A stretch of 64,000 bases of DNA, from positions 1-64,000 of the forward strand of contig JACDTU010000014.1 in the NCBI GenBank assembly GCA_022376465.1. Direction: 5' to 3'. The translations under genes were made by a program, and so were the position numbers. Origin of the DNA: Cubamyces lactineus (lineage: Eukaryota; Basidiomycota; Agaricomycetes; Polyporales; Polyporaceae). This document shows, in pieces, positions 9,940-21,446 of this stretch; within the stretch, counting starts at the first letter, position 1, and each line of letters opens with the position of its first letter. The notes under the pieces are model-generated. The model made no database searches and was not told the DNA's origin. It was given only the letters and a program-made list of their open reading frames with translations.

Positions 9940-12302
9940 ATGGCCCGTACAGGCCGTAGTGGACGCTCTCGTCTCTGGGATGCGACGGAATCCCACAAGC
10001 AAGCTGCTCCTACCTCGTCGACACGACAGACGGTGGATGCTCTCCTTGCGAACGGTTTGCCCTACTCCAAGTTGAGGAGATTCGTCACATGGTGTGAGGT
10101 CTCTGGAGAGTTGATGTTCCGGGTAATGTTATAGGAAACTTTCCGCCCATACCTCCTGCGTCAACGCGTTAGCTATCTCACGAGATGGGCGGTGGCTTGC
10201 GAGTGCAGGAGACGGTATGTAATTGTCCCCGGATATACTATGAAGGTGCTGAGCAAGAGCACAACTGCCATGGCCTGTCAGATCCGTACGTACACATCTG
10301 GGATCTCTACCAGGAGGTGGTTTCAGAACCAACTTGGAGGTTCCGTGGACCAAGGGTGAGCCGCATCTTGTCGATGTCATCTGCAGCGTGTGTCCGACGA
10401 ACATCGCTGAACACTGAGCTAGTCCAATGTTTTCACACTGGCGTTTTCAGCCTCTGGTCAATATCTATACTCGTAAGTGTCCCTTGCATGCAACACAAGA
10501 TGCATTGCCAACCATATACCTCTAGCGGAGATACAAGAGCAGATATACTCAAATTCGATATCACACATCTCAACGACCCAGTATCCAGTAGAGGGGCGGC
10601 GTCGAATTCCCCATCATCTAGGGATCGCCAACATGATGTACGGATCACTTCAGAGGTCAACGTCCACGTCTTCTCACTCTGCGCAGGACAGCATACGAGC
10701 TATCTCGACTCACCCAGCACAAGACCATGTATTCCTGAGTGCATCGTGAGTGCCCATACCATCTCATTTCTTTTGTTCGCGTTCACAATGAGCGAACCGA
10801 TACCCACCATAGCGAAGATGGCCGCGTAATACTCCATGATACACGAGCGGAGAGCCGCCTTACCAGGGCCCAAGGCACACTGCAACAGATTGCACCGTTT
10901 TCATGCGTACAATACCACCCTATCATGCACCAGCTGTTCGCGACAAGCGACACGCAAGGCTCTGTCTGCCTCCGAGATATCCGGATGGCGTTCGGTCCGG
11001 CTTCTCAAAGACGACACAAGGGCGCCGTGCATAAAGTGGGCCCCTATCTCATCATAACCCAGACGACTAACATTGCTTAGTATGTCACAGCGATAGCAAA
11101 ACAGGGACAGGCGTGCATGGCAAGGCCAGAGACGAGCAGTCTCACGTTTGACCGCGACGGTATTCTCTCCTATACACTTTTTCGCTCGCGTAACAGAGGC
11201 TGAATCATATAACAAAGGACGCAGATTGGCTCTCACAATGCTTGTAGGTGAATATACCCTATGAGTAGGCCGCCGTTCACGCGGGCCTCAGCATCACTAT
11301 CCGACACTTTACGCCCTCAACGACTCCTTTCCAATCGCAATGTTCAGCGGCCGACATCTTCCGGATGGCTCCCCAGTTCCGCCAGGAGAACGAACATGGT
11401 CCAACAGTTGCACCATGAAGGTAATTTAATTCAGACACCTTCATGTCATTCAGAAGCGTGTGCTTACTGACGTCGCAGCACGGAAGCTTCGGTGGACTGG
11501 GGTCCGACCAGGATCTGTACTACGCGCACGGATCCGACGACTTTCGTACATACTTGTGGAAGATACCGTCTGAATCCGCGCTGCTCGAGCAGCGGGTTGT
11601 GGTGGGCCAGTATGAATGGGATATGCGACCTCGTCCAGGAGAAATAGGTATGAATTTGACCCTCTCCTCCGTCCTCGTCGTTGCGTTGACGCACATTGTA
11701 TGCTTGCAGGATACGCCCAAACGCACTCAAGCCCCCGCTATGTCCCGGTGGAGCTCTCTGTGCCGCACGCCCGGCTCACAGGTATTCCCAATGATTGGTT
11801 CCCTCTAGCTGATAGATAGCTTATCCCAACTCGTCCCAAGGTCACGACTCAATCGTGAACACTACGCTGATCCACCCACATCGCCCGTACCTCTTCACGG
11901 CAGGCATCGAGCGCTTCGTCCGGCTGCACAGCCCGACGTCTATCACACCTTCCACCGAGCCGCTTCCGTTGACCCCACAAGCCGTCCGCGCGGTCCCGCC
12001 GACAGACCCCAACTCTCGACAGCTCTTGCTCCGCGCAATGGGTCTGATCGACGACGATGCAGCGGATGAGCCGGACGACGACAGCCAGGCTATCGCTCTC
12101 TTTGACCAGTAAGTGGTCGTTTGACAATGCTGCGGTACTACACTGCGCTGACTCGGGGGACTCGGGCAGGATAATAAGAACGGAGGGAAACGGAGACGTC
12201 TTCGACATCCGTCCCTGTGGACCTGGGTATGAGGCGAGCGATAGCGATGACAGTGACAGCGAGATGGAGACCTCAAGTTCTGGAGATGCGATGGCCGAAT
12301 GA
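9940..12302 (+). CDS. DCAF-like WD40-repeat protein
   Basis: This is a beta-propeller protein resembling the DDB1-CUL4-associated factors (DCAF5/6/8 type), which choose substrates for a cullin-4 ubiquitin ligase. Exon 1 (9940-10091) joins to 10135-10214 and gives KLSAHTSCVNALAISRDGRW, a first WD40 blade. Further blades follow: DPYVHIWDL; SNVFTLAFSASGQYLYS; ADILKFDI; DSIRAISTHPAQDHVFLSAS with EDGRVILHDTR; YHPIMHQLFATSDTQGSVCLRDIR; and a late GSDDFRTYLWKIP. The closing blade IHPHRPYLFTAGIERFVRLH resembles the DDB1-binding DWD region. The C-terminal tail is acidic and serine-rich (SDSDDSDSEMETSSS). There are about ten short introns, and the exons around 10.36-10.41 kb are not fully resolved. DCAF assignment is by blade pattern; the substrate is unknown. 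Confidence 0.8.
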
Positions 12303-12456
12303 CGACTTTCATGACGATACACCTAGTATAGTGCTACTACCACCCATGCCCCCCCCCCAATCTGGTCCAAAATGATGCACCATGGGTATCAAACTCGTTA
12401 TCCTACACATCTTACATCCCGTCCGTATATGTACAGTACATATCCCTCAATATCCC

Positions 12457-13850
12457 TCATGCGCCCATCGCAGCCAGGAACGCGTCCGTCTCCTGCCCTT
12501 CCTGCATCTTCACGATGTGCGTCGCACACGCCGCCCTGCCCTCGTCCCGCCTATGCTCGTACAGATACCGCTGCCCGTACTGCAGCGCGAGCCTGCGCTC
12601 CGTGAGCGACGCGTTGCGCCCGACCCAGACGTAGACGGCCTGCGACGCGCGGTTGGCGCTCGCGTCGAGCACGAACGCGTCGTCGGACGAGAGCGTGGAG
12701 AGCGCGGGGGGTTCGACGCGCTCGAAGAGGACGTCGCCGCTAGCGTCGGAGAGGCGGAAGAGCGCGGTTTCGGACGTAGACGAGATAACGGCTGGTGCTG
12801 AGACGTGGTGGATGCCTAGTTCAGCGAGGAAGGCCCCTGCTCCTTGACCGTGCTCGTCTCAGAGAGGCATCTGTGAATCAGCAGCCTGTCAGCTCTCGTA
12901 AAGGCTATAAGGACGTACCAAAGACAGTGGTCTCGCACTGGCTCTCGCGCTCGTCTACCAATGACTGCACGAACTCCGCCGCCCTGAAGCGCACCCTCCC
13001 CGTGCTCTCCTGCGTGTTGAACTGCCACACGCGCCCGCCCATATCCAGCACGTACACGCCGCCCTGCACGACGCTCGCGCCCTCCGCCGGCACCTCGCGC
13101 ACCTGCAGGTGCGGCGCAGCGTGCCCGTGCACTTGGATCGCGCTGATGCGGTACAGCTTGCGCGTGTTGTCGGGGGGAGGCGCGGAGACGTGGTGGAACC
13201 CGGAGGCGACGCCGCCGTGCAGGCAGAGGAAGCGCGGGAAGTAGGAGAGGAAGCGCGGGGATTCGTAGTCTTGGATTTCGCGGTATTGGACCGGTTTACC
13301 CCCGAGATCTATAATTACGATAAGCAGACGAACGTTAATGAGAGAGAGGATGGAACATACGGTCGTCGAGCTCGACGGTCTTGTAGGCTGCGGTCCCGGC
13401 CTCGTCCTGGCTTGTCTCTGAGCCTAGCCAGAAGTGAAGGTCATAGAACAGCTCTTCGGAGTCCTGGTCTTTCTTGTAGGTCTATACAGCCGCGATGGGT
13501 CAGCACTCTATAGCTATGAACGCGTATTTGACGGCACTCACATGCAAGACGATGTACGAGTCCCCATCGTAGAAACTCCCGTAGCGAGACTTTGGCCACT
13601 CCCTAATGGTGAAGCGTTCGATGCGCCAAATTTGCAGGCCGGGTTGCGTGCCCGCTGATTCCCATGCCTGCTCTTTGTCTCCAGCATGCTCTCTGACCTG
13701 CTTCTCAAGCTGTGCGAAGCAATATGAGTGTGCTTGCCCGATCTTCCACATCATCCATGGAGGGATATCACTCACGTCGGAGCCCAGGAGGGCTATGTTC
13801 GAGTCTTCGATGTTGTATTGAGTAGGTTTGGTCAGGTATGGCCCGCTCAT
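12457..13850 (-). CDS. Severin/fragmin-like gelsolin-domain protein
   Basis: This is an actin-severing or capping protein with three gelsolin repeats, as in severin or fragmin, about 390 aa. The start at 13850 gives [25 protein letters not shown], then a GTGAGT intron, then [14 protein letters not shown], the usual family N-terminus. Repeat 1 has [23 protein letters not shown] and [24 protein letters not shown]. Repeat 2 has [23 protein letters not shown] and AAEFVQSL. Repeat 3 has [29 protein letters not shown] and [17 protein letters not shown]. The frame is open further upstream (to 13943), but the family N-terminus supports 13850. It converges tail to tail with the WD40 gene, only about 155 bp apart. 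Confidence 0.9.
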
Positions 13851-14266
13851 TTCGTTTGGTCGTATGGTCGTTGTAAACAAGCAAGCAACTTGAAGGTGTG
13901 CATGCGCCGAAGCAGCCCGGGCCACCGCCGCCCTCCTCAGCAACGCGATCGTAGATGATGATCGACGGCGACTGCGGGGAAGATAAGATAAGATGGCCGG
14001 GGACTGCCAGGTACGAGCTGTATGTTATCTTAGTGGCTTCTATGGCGGCGTTTCACGGCAAGATGACGAACGAGATTCCCGCTCGCACAGTCGCGGCCGC
14101 ACTCTGCTCACTCAGCGATACGATCACAACCATGCCGCCACACGGCCGACTTTGTACTTATCCTCAGCTCCCGCCTCTGTCGTCCTCCCCGCAATCCCAC
14201 CGCGCTCACCTAGCTCGCTCGGCGCGTTCACGTTCCTTCGCTGCTTAGTTTGAATATCACTACAAG
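13851..14266. other. Divergent promoter region, gelsolin gene and aldo-keto reductase
   Basis: The 416 bp lie between two divergent start codons and hold no conserved frame. They presumably contain both promoters; no clear TATA box was seen. Confidence 0.5.
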
Positions 14267-15713
14267 ATGCCATTCGGGACGGTGAAGCTGAACGACGGCA
14301 ATGAGGTACAGAGCATACACCGTGACCACTCTGAATGCAGTATTGAGCGGGTCGCTCGCATAGATGCCGGTCATTGCGTTTGGTACTGGGTCGAAGTGGA
14401 AGGGCCAAGTACGTCGCGAGGCATGTCCTGGATGCTTCAAAGGAGAGCTCACCCTGCACGCATTGTAGGATGTCACAGACTACGTCTTGCAAGCAATCGA
14501 GACAGGGTTCTCCCACGTGGATACCGCCCAGTGTATGTCTATGTCGTTCCCCGGTCCAGGTTGCATCCAGTGACGTTAGCTGATGCCCAAGAAAGGGTAT
14601 CGAACAGAGGACAGCGTCGGACGTGCTATTCACGATAGCGCGCTCGGCCGCTCGGAGCTCTACGTCACCACCAAATGGTCTGGTCTGACTTCCATCCAAG
14701 AAGCGATCCATAACAGCCTGAACAACGTATGCGCGCGCCTTCCGTTGTACGAGTGTGATGCACCTTGTCCTAAATGGAGTCTGTCAGCTCGGTATCAAGC
14801 AGGTCGACCTGTACTTGATTCACAACCCTATGTTCATCAAGAACATCGAGGATGACTGGCGTGAATTCGAGAAGATCAAGGACGCGGGCTTGGCAAAGTA
14901 ATCGTCGTGACACTCGGAATGTGCGAGCTGTGCTGACCGTCCGCCGCAGGAGCATCGGTGTCAGTAATTTCGACCTGAAACTTCTCCAGGAAGTGGTCAA
15001 GATTGCCAAAGTCAAACCTGCTGTCAACCAGGTTGGTCTGTTCCACGGCACGATGCCGTCCCGTTCTGACAATAGAGCGGCCAGATTCTGTTCCATCCGT
15101 ACAACTATACTGAGAACAAAGAACTGCTCGAGTTCAGTGCAAAGCATGGCATCATCACCGAGGCGTATAGCAGTCTCCAGTGAGTTTTGGATGCAACATA
15201 CCTGGAAGCCGAAGCATACTCAGCGGCTCCTCCATGATTATGACAGGCCTATTACCAAGTATCCTAGCGGACCCGTTGACGAGCCCGTCAACGCCGCGGC
15301 CAAGCGTCTGAATGCCACTCCCGTCCAAGTCCTGCTGTCCTGGGTCAGAAGCAAGGGCGTCGCAATCGTAACGTACGTGCGCCAATACTAGCAAAGTGAT
15401 TGGCATTATCCTGACCGCAACCTTGCGCAGCACGAGCTCCAGCAAGGATCACCTGAAGGAGTACCTGGATACAGCAGATCTCCGTACGTCGAAACCTGCC
15501 TGCGCAGGCTTCGCGAGATGCGCTCACACGTTTCCTGCTGCAGCGCCCTTGACAGAAGATGAGATTGCGGCAATTGACGAGGCGGGCGCGCAGGGTCCTC
15601 CTGGCATCTGGAAGAGGATGAGATGCAACCTCTACCGCAACAGGTGGATTTTGGGAGCGAGTCTATTGATCCAGTGGGGAGGTTTCTTCTATCTTACTAT
15701 GCGGGCGCAGTGA
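14267..15713 (+). CDS. Aldo-keto reductase
   Basis: This is an NADPH-dependent oxidoreductase that reduces carbonyl groups. Exons include 14267-14305 (MPFGTVKLNDGNE), then MPVIAFGTGSKWKGQ, DVTDYVLQAIETGFSHVDTAQ, YRTEDSVGRAI and LYVTTKWSG. Later exons give VDLYLIHNP, SIGVSNFD, KPAVNQ, GIITEAYSSL and VLLSWVRSKGVAIV. The catalytic tetrad is complete: Asp (HVDTA), Tyr (YRTE), Lys (TTKW) and His (LIHNP). After the barrel (LTEDEIAAIDEAG) comes an unusual tail. It starts GIWKRMRCNLYRNRW and runs into a hydrophobic segment (WILGASLLIQWGGFFYLTM) that could anchor the enzyme in a membrane. The substrate cannot be told. Confidence 0.9.
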
Positions 15714-16168
15714 ACCGCCGCGCTCTCCGTTATCTTCGTACTGGATACTTGTGCTAGCTTCTTGTGTATGGATTCTCCAGGGTTCACATGAGATAGAATT
15801 CATTCTTACGAGGACGTCACCGAGCGTTAGAAGAGAGTAAGCCTGAGCGGGAATAGCGCGTCTATCATCGTCAGGGGCGGGAGAGCGGCGGACGCCTCGG
15901 AACGGGTTGTTGCTGTTCGTACTTGGGCTGCTGCTGCCCATGTCTGTCTCCTCGCAGCGCAACGGCTATAAGACCTTCCCTCTCCGCTATACCCCCTCCT
16001 CTATGTCTTTTGTTCTCTCCTGAACCCCTAGACACCGCTCGCACACGACCTCATACCGACGACTCAGACGGTCAGCCGCTCACACACCAGGAACGGCGCC
16101 CAGGACAGATACCCACCCAGAAGCTCGAGCCAACCGCTACCCGACACGCTAGAGCCTAGCAGCGCACG
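15714..16168. other. Promoter region of the BTB gene
   Basis: No coding signal is seen. A CTATAAGA motif at about 15966-15973 lies roughly 200 bp upstream of the BTB start and may be its TATA box. Confidence 0.4.
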
Positions 16169-17585
16169 ATGGATCAAGACGGCCACCCCGCCCTTCCGCC
16201 CGACAGCCCGCTCATGACGATGACGAACTCGTTCCTCAACGACGGCATGCTCCTGGGGCTCTCCATGCCCGGCCCACGCCTCCCGTACAGGGACCCGACG
16301 TACTACATTAATGACGGTAACAGCGTGCTCCTCGTCGAGAACACGCTCTTCAAGGTGCGGGACTCCGCCTTAGACGTGTATGCAGGGCTAGGGAGGGCTG
16401 ACGGTCAGGGGACGCATGATGAATGGTGGCGCTGTGCATATCGTTGTGTTCCGCTATAGGTACACCGGTCGGTCTTGACCAAGGACAAGTCTGCGTTCGA
16501 GACGATGTTCCAGCTGTCAGGCGAGACGGACTCGGCGCGCTCAGACTCGAGCATGTCCGCGGCGCAGGAGGGAGAGTGCGACGAGAACCCGATCAGGCTG
16601 CATGGCGATACCGCAGACGAGTTCCGCGCGCTGCTGTGGGCTCTCTACGCACTGTGAGTCACTGAGTGGCTCGTCCCATGCTGCAGCGTCGCATGTCGCT
16701 GATCGAAAGGATCACAACAGACCACACGAGCTCACGCTCGCCATGTCCTCCGAAGCGGACTGCACGCAGCTCGTCAACCTCGTCCGCATCACACACAAGT
16801 ACCAGTTCCGGAGCATCATGAACTGGGCCCTCGCCGCCCTGCACCACTACTACTCGCGCCCAGGCGCGCTAGACGACATCATCACCACGGCTGCAGCTAC
16901 TTCAAATCACACCACTGCCACAGGAACCGTTCCTACACTCACCCAAACCGCGCCTCCGACGCCTGGACTGTCCGCCTCTCACCCGCCTACGCTCGTGCAG
17001 CTCACCGAGCTCGCCGCGCTGTGTGAACGCGCCGACCTGCTCGAATGTGCTGTGACGCGCTGGAAGCGACTCGTCGGCGAAGGGCGCGACCTCGTACTCG
17101 CCCTCACGATCGGCGAGCGCTTCAACCTGCGGCCCGTCATGGGGCTCGCATACCACGCGCTCATGCTCCGCGGCAAAGCGCACTGGGACGCCGAGCGCGC
17201 CCTGACGCGTTCCCAGCGCGTGCGGCTCCTCGCGGGGTACTACGCGCTCACGAAGCTCTGGGACGCGCTCCCCGGTCAGCCTCCGCCGCTGACGCACGGG
17301 GCGCGGTGCACGAGCCAGCAGCGGTGCGCGAAGGCGTTCGGGGCGCTGTGGCGCGCGGTGCTCGAGACGGGGACGCAGGTGCTGCCGGGGCTCGCGCGCG
17401 AGGACGTGCTGGGGAAGATCATGCTCGCGGAGAGCGTGATGAAGGCGATGGTGGAGCGCGAGATCCCAAGCCAGGGCTTTTTGGACGGGATGCCGCATTG
17501 CAGGGAGAGCGCGCTCGTGGCGACGACGATGCGGATGAGGGAGATCAAGGAGTCGCTTGCGGACTACTTCTCAGATGAGTTTTAG
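16169..17585 (+). CDS. BTB/POZ domain protein
   Basis: The N-terminal BTB fold reads ININDGNSVLLVENTLFK-like in exon 1 (actual YINDGNSVLLVENTLFK), then VHRSVLTKDKSAFETMF, IRLHGDTADEFRALLWALYAL and VNLVRITHKYQFRSIMNWAL. This is the Agaricomycete BTB family that dimerises and often recruits partners such as cullin-3. The C-terminal half is all-alpha, with LLAGYYALTKLWDALP and a Cys pair (ARCTSQQRC) ahead of ALWRAVLETG. It ends MRMREIKESLADYFSDEF. Exon breaks lie near 16350, 16650 and 16730. The gene at the right edge of the window (62.5-64 kb) has the same layout. The biochemical role is unknown. Confidence 0.85.
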
Positions 17586-17975
17586 ATGTGTGGGGCGGGG
17601 AGTGGGAGGGAAGTTCTTGAAGTCTCTTTTCTTCGTGATGCTGTCGAGTTGATCGTTGCTCATATATGCGCACATATGTATATGCTGCCGTCGTGGACTG
17701 TTTATATTTGCACCGGATTAGATACCTCTTGTATGTACTCATCATCCTTCATGTACTCATATCGGTTCGTCGCAACGTTGTATTGATAACCTCCAAGTGT
17801 ACTCAAGCTAGCGTGCATACACATCCAAGAGCATCATCAACCTCAACAACATGATACCAATGCTAAACAACAGTCCGTCCACAACAGCGAGATCTGACAC
17901 GAAGCGCTACACAATCGTACATCGTCGTCTAGTCCGTGATGGTCATCAAGTCCGTGAAGAATACCCTTGTGGGGC
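17586..17975. other. 3' flanks of the BTB and protease genes
   Basis: The region between two convergent genes holds only short frames and AT-rich stretches compatible with 3' UTRs. No gene is supported. Confidence 0.5.
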
Positions 17976-19592
17976 TCAGTTGGTCTCAGCGGTGGTGAAT
18001 GGCGTCGTAGCAAGCCCGACTTGGCTGTTGCCCGTGTCGTACACGCTGTAGAAACGCTGCAAGAAGACGAAACCGTCTGCAGAGCAAAGACGATCAGTAT
18101 CCATGCCCATGGCCCCTCAGAGCAAACAGTGCTGCCACTTACTGATGAAGTCCAAGCCCTGTCCACTCGACGTGCCCAAGTCCGCCGCGACGAGGTAGAT
18201 CTTGCCGTCCTCGCCGCCGATCGTCGCGTTCTGCGCGCGCGGCCAGATCTGCGCGTTCGCGGTGAGCTCGAACGTCGTGCCCCCGATGGTGAAGAAGAGC
18301 GACTGGAGCGCGTCGAACTGCTCCTGGGTGATCGTGAGCAGGCCCGTCGCGTTGTCCATCTTCGCGCCCGTCGCGCGCTGGTACGCCTGGAACGCGTCCG
18401 TCGCGAGCAGGAGGAGCGTCGTGCCCGTGTCGACGATACCCGGGTTGCCGGAGAGGAGCGTCGTGTCGGAGCCGTAGGACACCTGCTGGTCGATGCCCCA
18501 GTAGAGCGACGCGGGCTGGGTGGACGTGATTGGCGTGAAGGTCACGTCGCCCGTGATCCTGTACGCAGAGTCGGCAGGTTAGGAAATGTGAACGTGCGGC
18601 CATCATAGAGAAGGAGGCTTACTTGCTGCTGTCGACGCTGCCGAAGCTAAGCTCGCCGTTGAGCGCGCCGCTATCGGTCGTGGGCTGGTAAAAGATCCCG
18701 ATGGAGTCGCTCTCGATGGTGCCCTGCGCGAACAAGTTGTCCGTCACAGTGGGCACCGGCTGGTTGCCCGACACAGTGCCCTCAGTGAGGTCGACGGGGC
18801 CGATGCCGAGAATACCGTCGACGCCCTGGAAGCCCTGCGCAGAGGACGCGACACCGATGCTCTGGTTCTGGATCACGAGGGACGAGGACAACGTCACGGT
18901 GTCGGTGTCTGTATACAGATGGGCACAGCAGACGTCAGGGATCGACATCATCGTTGGGAAGACGACGGTGGAGCGACTTACACTCGGTGCCGGAGAAGGA
19001 GCCAGAGCCGTAGCTCACTTGCTGGAAAGTGGCGCTGTGTGAGCCTAGCCAGCCTCGTGGTAACCGTATGCCATAGGAGCCGAACTTACGACGCTCTGTC
19101 CGGTGCTCTTGCTGGAGCTGGAGGGCCGGTAGGCCTTGTCGGCGCCAACCCAGGTGTTGGAGCTTCCTACAGAATACGAGGATACGTCAGCGAAGTGCAA
19201 ATCATTGCCCCATGCAAGAGACACGAACCGGTGTCGATGAGGAGAGTGTACTGAGTAGCCGGGTTACCGACACCGACAGACGCAGTGTAAGTAACACCAG
19301 CGTCGGTAACGTCGACGCCTCCTCCGGGCGTAGGGTCGGTGGGCGAGGGGTCAGAGGGCGCCGGGTCGTCCCCACCAGTGCCGCCGCCGGGGCCACGAGG
19401 GTGACGGTGGTGGTGGTGATGATGCTCGTGACGGCGCCTGCGCAGCTCATGGAAGGCAGCAGGCCCATGGGGGTTGATGCCTTGCATGATCTTCTGCGCC
19501 CTGGCTCTGTCGCGGGCAAGGATTTCCTTGGCATGGTGGCCGGCGACGCGGCTTACAAAGGGCACGGAGCGAGAGGCGACGTAGGACGACAT
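17976..19592 (-). CDS. Aspartic protease, polyporopepsin-like (family A1)
   Basis: This pepsin-type endopeptidase aligns along its length with Irpex lacteus polyporopepsin. Shared blocks include TYTASVGVGNPATQY, SSNTWVGADKAYRP, VSYGSGSFSGTE, GVDGILGIGPVDLT, TVTDNLFAQGTIESD, PASLYWGIDQ and SLFFTIGGTTFELTANAQIW. The end reads GLDFINGFVFLQRFYSVYD. Both catalytic Asp motifs are intact (LIDTGSSNTW and GIVDTGTTLLLLA). The N-terminus is odd. After MSSYVASRSVPFVSRVAG there is no hydrophobic signal peptide but a basic, His-rich stretch (EHHHHHHRHPRGPGGG) and a Pro/Ser/Asp linker. A TATA box 72 bp upstream supports this start. About six short introns. It may be processed from a propeptide, or secretion may be unconventional. 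Confidence 0.9.
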
Positions 19593-19663
19593 TGTGCTGA
19601 GGAAGGTGGTTTCAGTAGTAGTGGAAGTGAATGGGATGCAGCTAGAGGTGGGGTATCAGAGGG

Positions 19664-19671
19664 TATATATA
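19664..19671 (-). promoter_or_regulatory. TATA box of the aspartic protease gene
   Basis: TATATATA lies 72 bp upstream of the minus-strand ATG at 19592. It is well placed for a core promoter and supports the chosen start. Functional role inferred. Confidence 0.5.
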
Positions 19672-21446
19672 CGGTTGGAAGTGGCAGGTACGGTCTACAA
19701 GCGCGATGGATATGGCAAGGAAGGTGTTGGAGGCGGTGGGTACCGCCGGATGTCACAACACGCGAATTCGAAGCCAGAAATAACGCAAGGACAAAAGCCC
19801 AGGGAAGCCGCTGTCAGAGGGCGGATACAGGGTGTTCTCCGGCGGTACTGGACGCCGCGGCCAGACCCGGTGCGCGTCTCTGATAGGGATGCTGGCGGAG
19901 ATGTTGCTCGGGATAGATCGATCCTAGAAGCCTGGCGAGGGGCGGTACAGCGCAGCAGCAGCCGGCAGTAGCCTTGGAGAGCAAGCCCAGAATAGGGAAT
20001 ATGCGCAGCCCGGTTGAACAGCGTGGCCGAGAGCGTTGTGGCGGAAGGAGGAGAATCTGGAGAAAAGAAGACAATGCATTACAGCAGCGGCGGCCACGGC
20101 GACAGATGACGCAGTCGGTTCCGAGCTATTGCGCTAGGCTGAGCGCCGCAAACGTGCCAGGGCCCCAGAGGCCAGGTTGTAGTGGTCACGAGAAAGATAA
20201 GCCATTGTTGGAAGTTACAGCCCAAGTTCCACCCGTCGTATGTCCATTGCGCACCGTCCTACAGCACCCCGCACTCAGCGACGAATCGCGCTCTAATAAT
20301 AACTCACCTGCATACCATCTGTCTTCTCCCATCTTCTCGCTTTGTAATGTGATCAACGGCGGAGCGAGAACTCCTAGGCACACTGACAACATAACCACAC
20401 TTCTTCAGCCTCTACCCGGCAGCTTACCTCCTTGTAATGACGTTCGTCTCACCTCTGCAAGTCCGCTCGAGCCAACAACATCCATCCACATGTCTTCTCC
20501 GCCTTTCACAGGGCCGGAGTGATTCGATGAATCCACGAAACTCGGGGGCTCAGGATTTGCGGGTTATCGTATCCTTGCCGACTACACGTTCGGACTTTCG
20601 TCGATGTCCGACTATATCAGGTCGCAGTGCCTTTTGCAAAGCCGCTGCGCAAGGCTCCCTGACAAGACCCCACGATGCGCGGTACGGAGCACGCGGTACC
20701 CTGGATAACAACGGCGTAACCTGTCGGTCAGTAATCTTGGAGCCAGCGCCACAACGTCCGTGTCGTCAGATAGCAGTACCGCTGGAATGCCCTCGACTGC
20801 TGCGGGGCAGCCCGAACATACGACGCACCGGAGAGATGACACATGCCGTCTGCACTCCGGCCGCGTCCCGCGGCTCGAGGTGGGAGCCTGGATGACGGCT
20901 TCTCTTTGTTATGATTGGGGAGATGACGCGGTATTGGGCTGCTGACAGCCGAGGAGACCGTGTGCCTGGCAGCAGAGTGCACGCACATACAGTACAGCAC
21001 TTGGCGCGGAGCTAGCAGGGCTTCTCGTCTGGCTTTGCGGACGTTCGAGGGCTTGAGGATAGGAAATTCTGGTTGGAACGAAGGTATTTGTCGAAGATAG
21101 CCACCACACCCGCACCCTGAGCTTCTAGCCAACTCTGCTTCAGAGTTTCAGAGCTAGATATCTGGCAGCAAACGCCGTGCTTCGAGATCCGAAGTGTGTT
21201 GGAATTGCGGTTACAGTCGAGCATATCATACATCCCCTTCCTAGATGGATACACCTGTCCTACCGAATCAGTCCACGATAATGCACGAAAGTATGTCCGA
21301 AGGAACGGTCCACCCCTACTGAGATATTGATACATACTCTATCGCAGCTTCACGAATGCAATGGAAGCAACGGAAGCCCCCCCCCGTTCTCATGCCTAGC
21401 GAGGTTCAAACTCACTCTCGACGATGGAGTCGACGCATGAGGCGTG
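19672..21446. other. Gene-poor stretch of about 1.8 kb
   Basis: Many short overlapping frames occur on both strands and none resembles a known protein. Upstream control sequence of the protease gene is expected in the first few hundred bases. Nothing further is supported. Confidence 0.5.

Noticed and set aside
17045..17578. Ala/Arg-rich frame of 177 codons
   Set aside because: It is the shifted frame of the GC-rich BTB gene exon.
18139..18608. Long Arg-rich frames on both strands over the protease gene
   Set aside because: They are shadows of the protease exons, which carry the conserved catalytic motifs.
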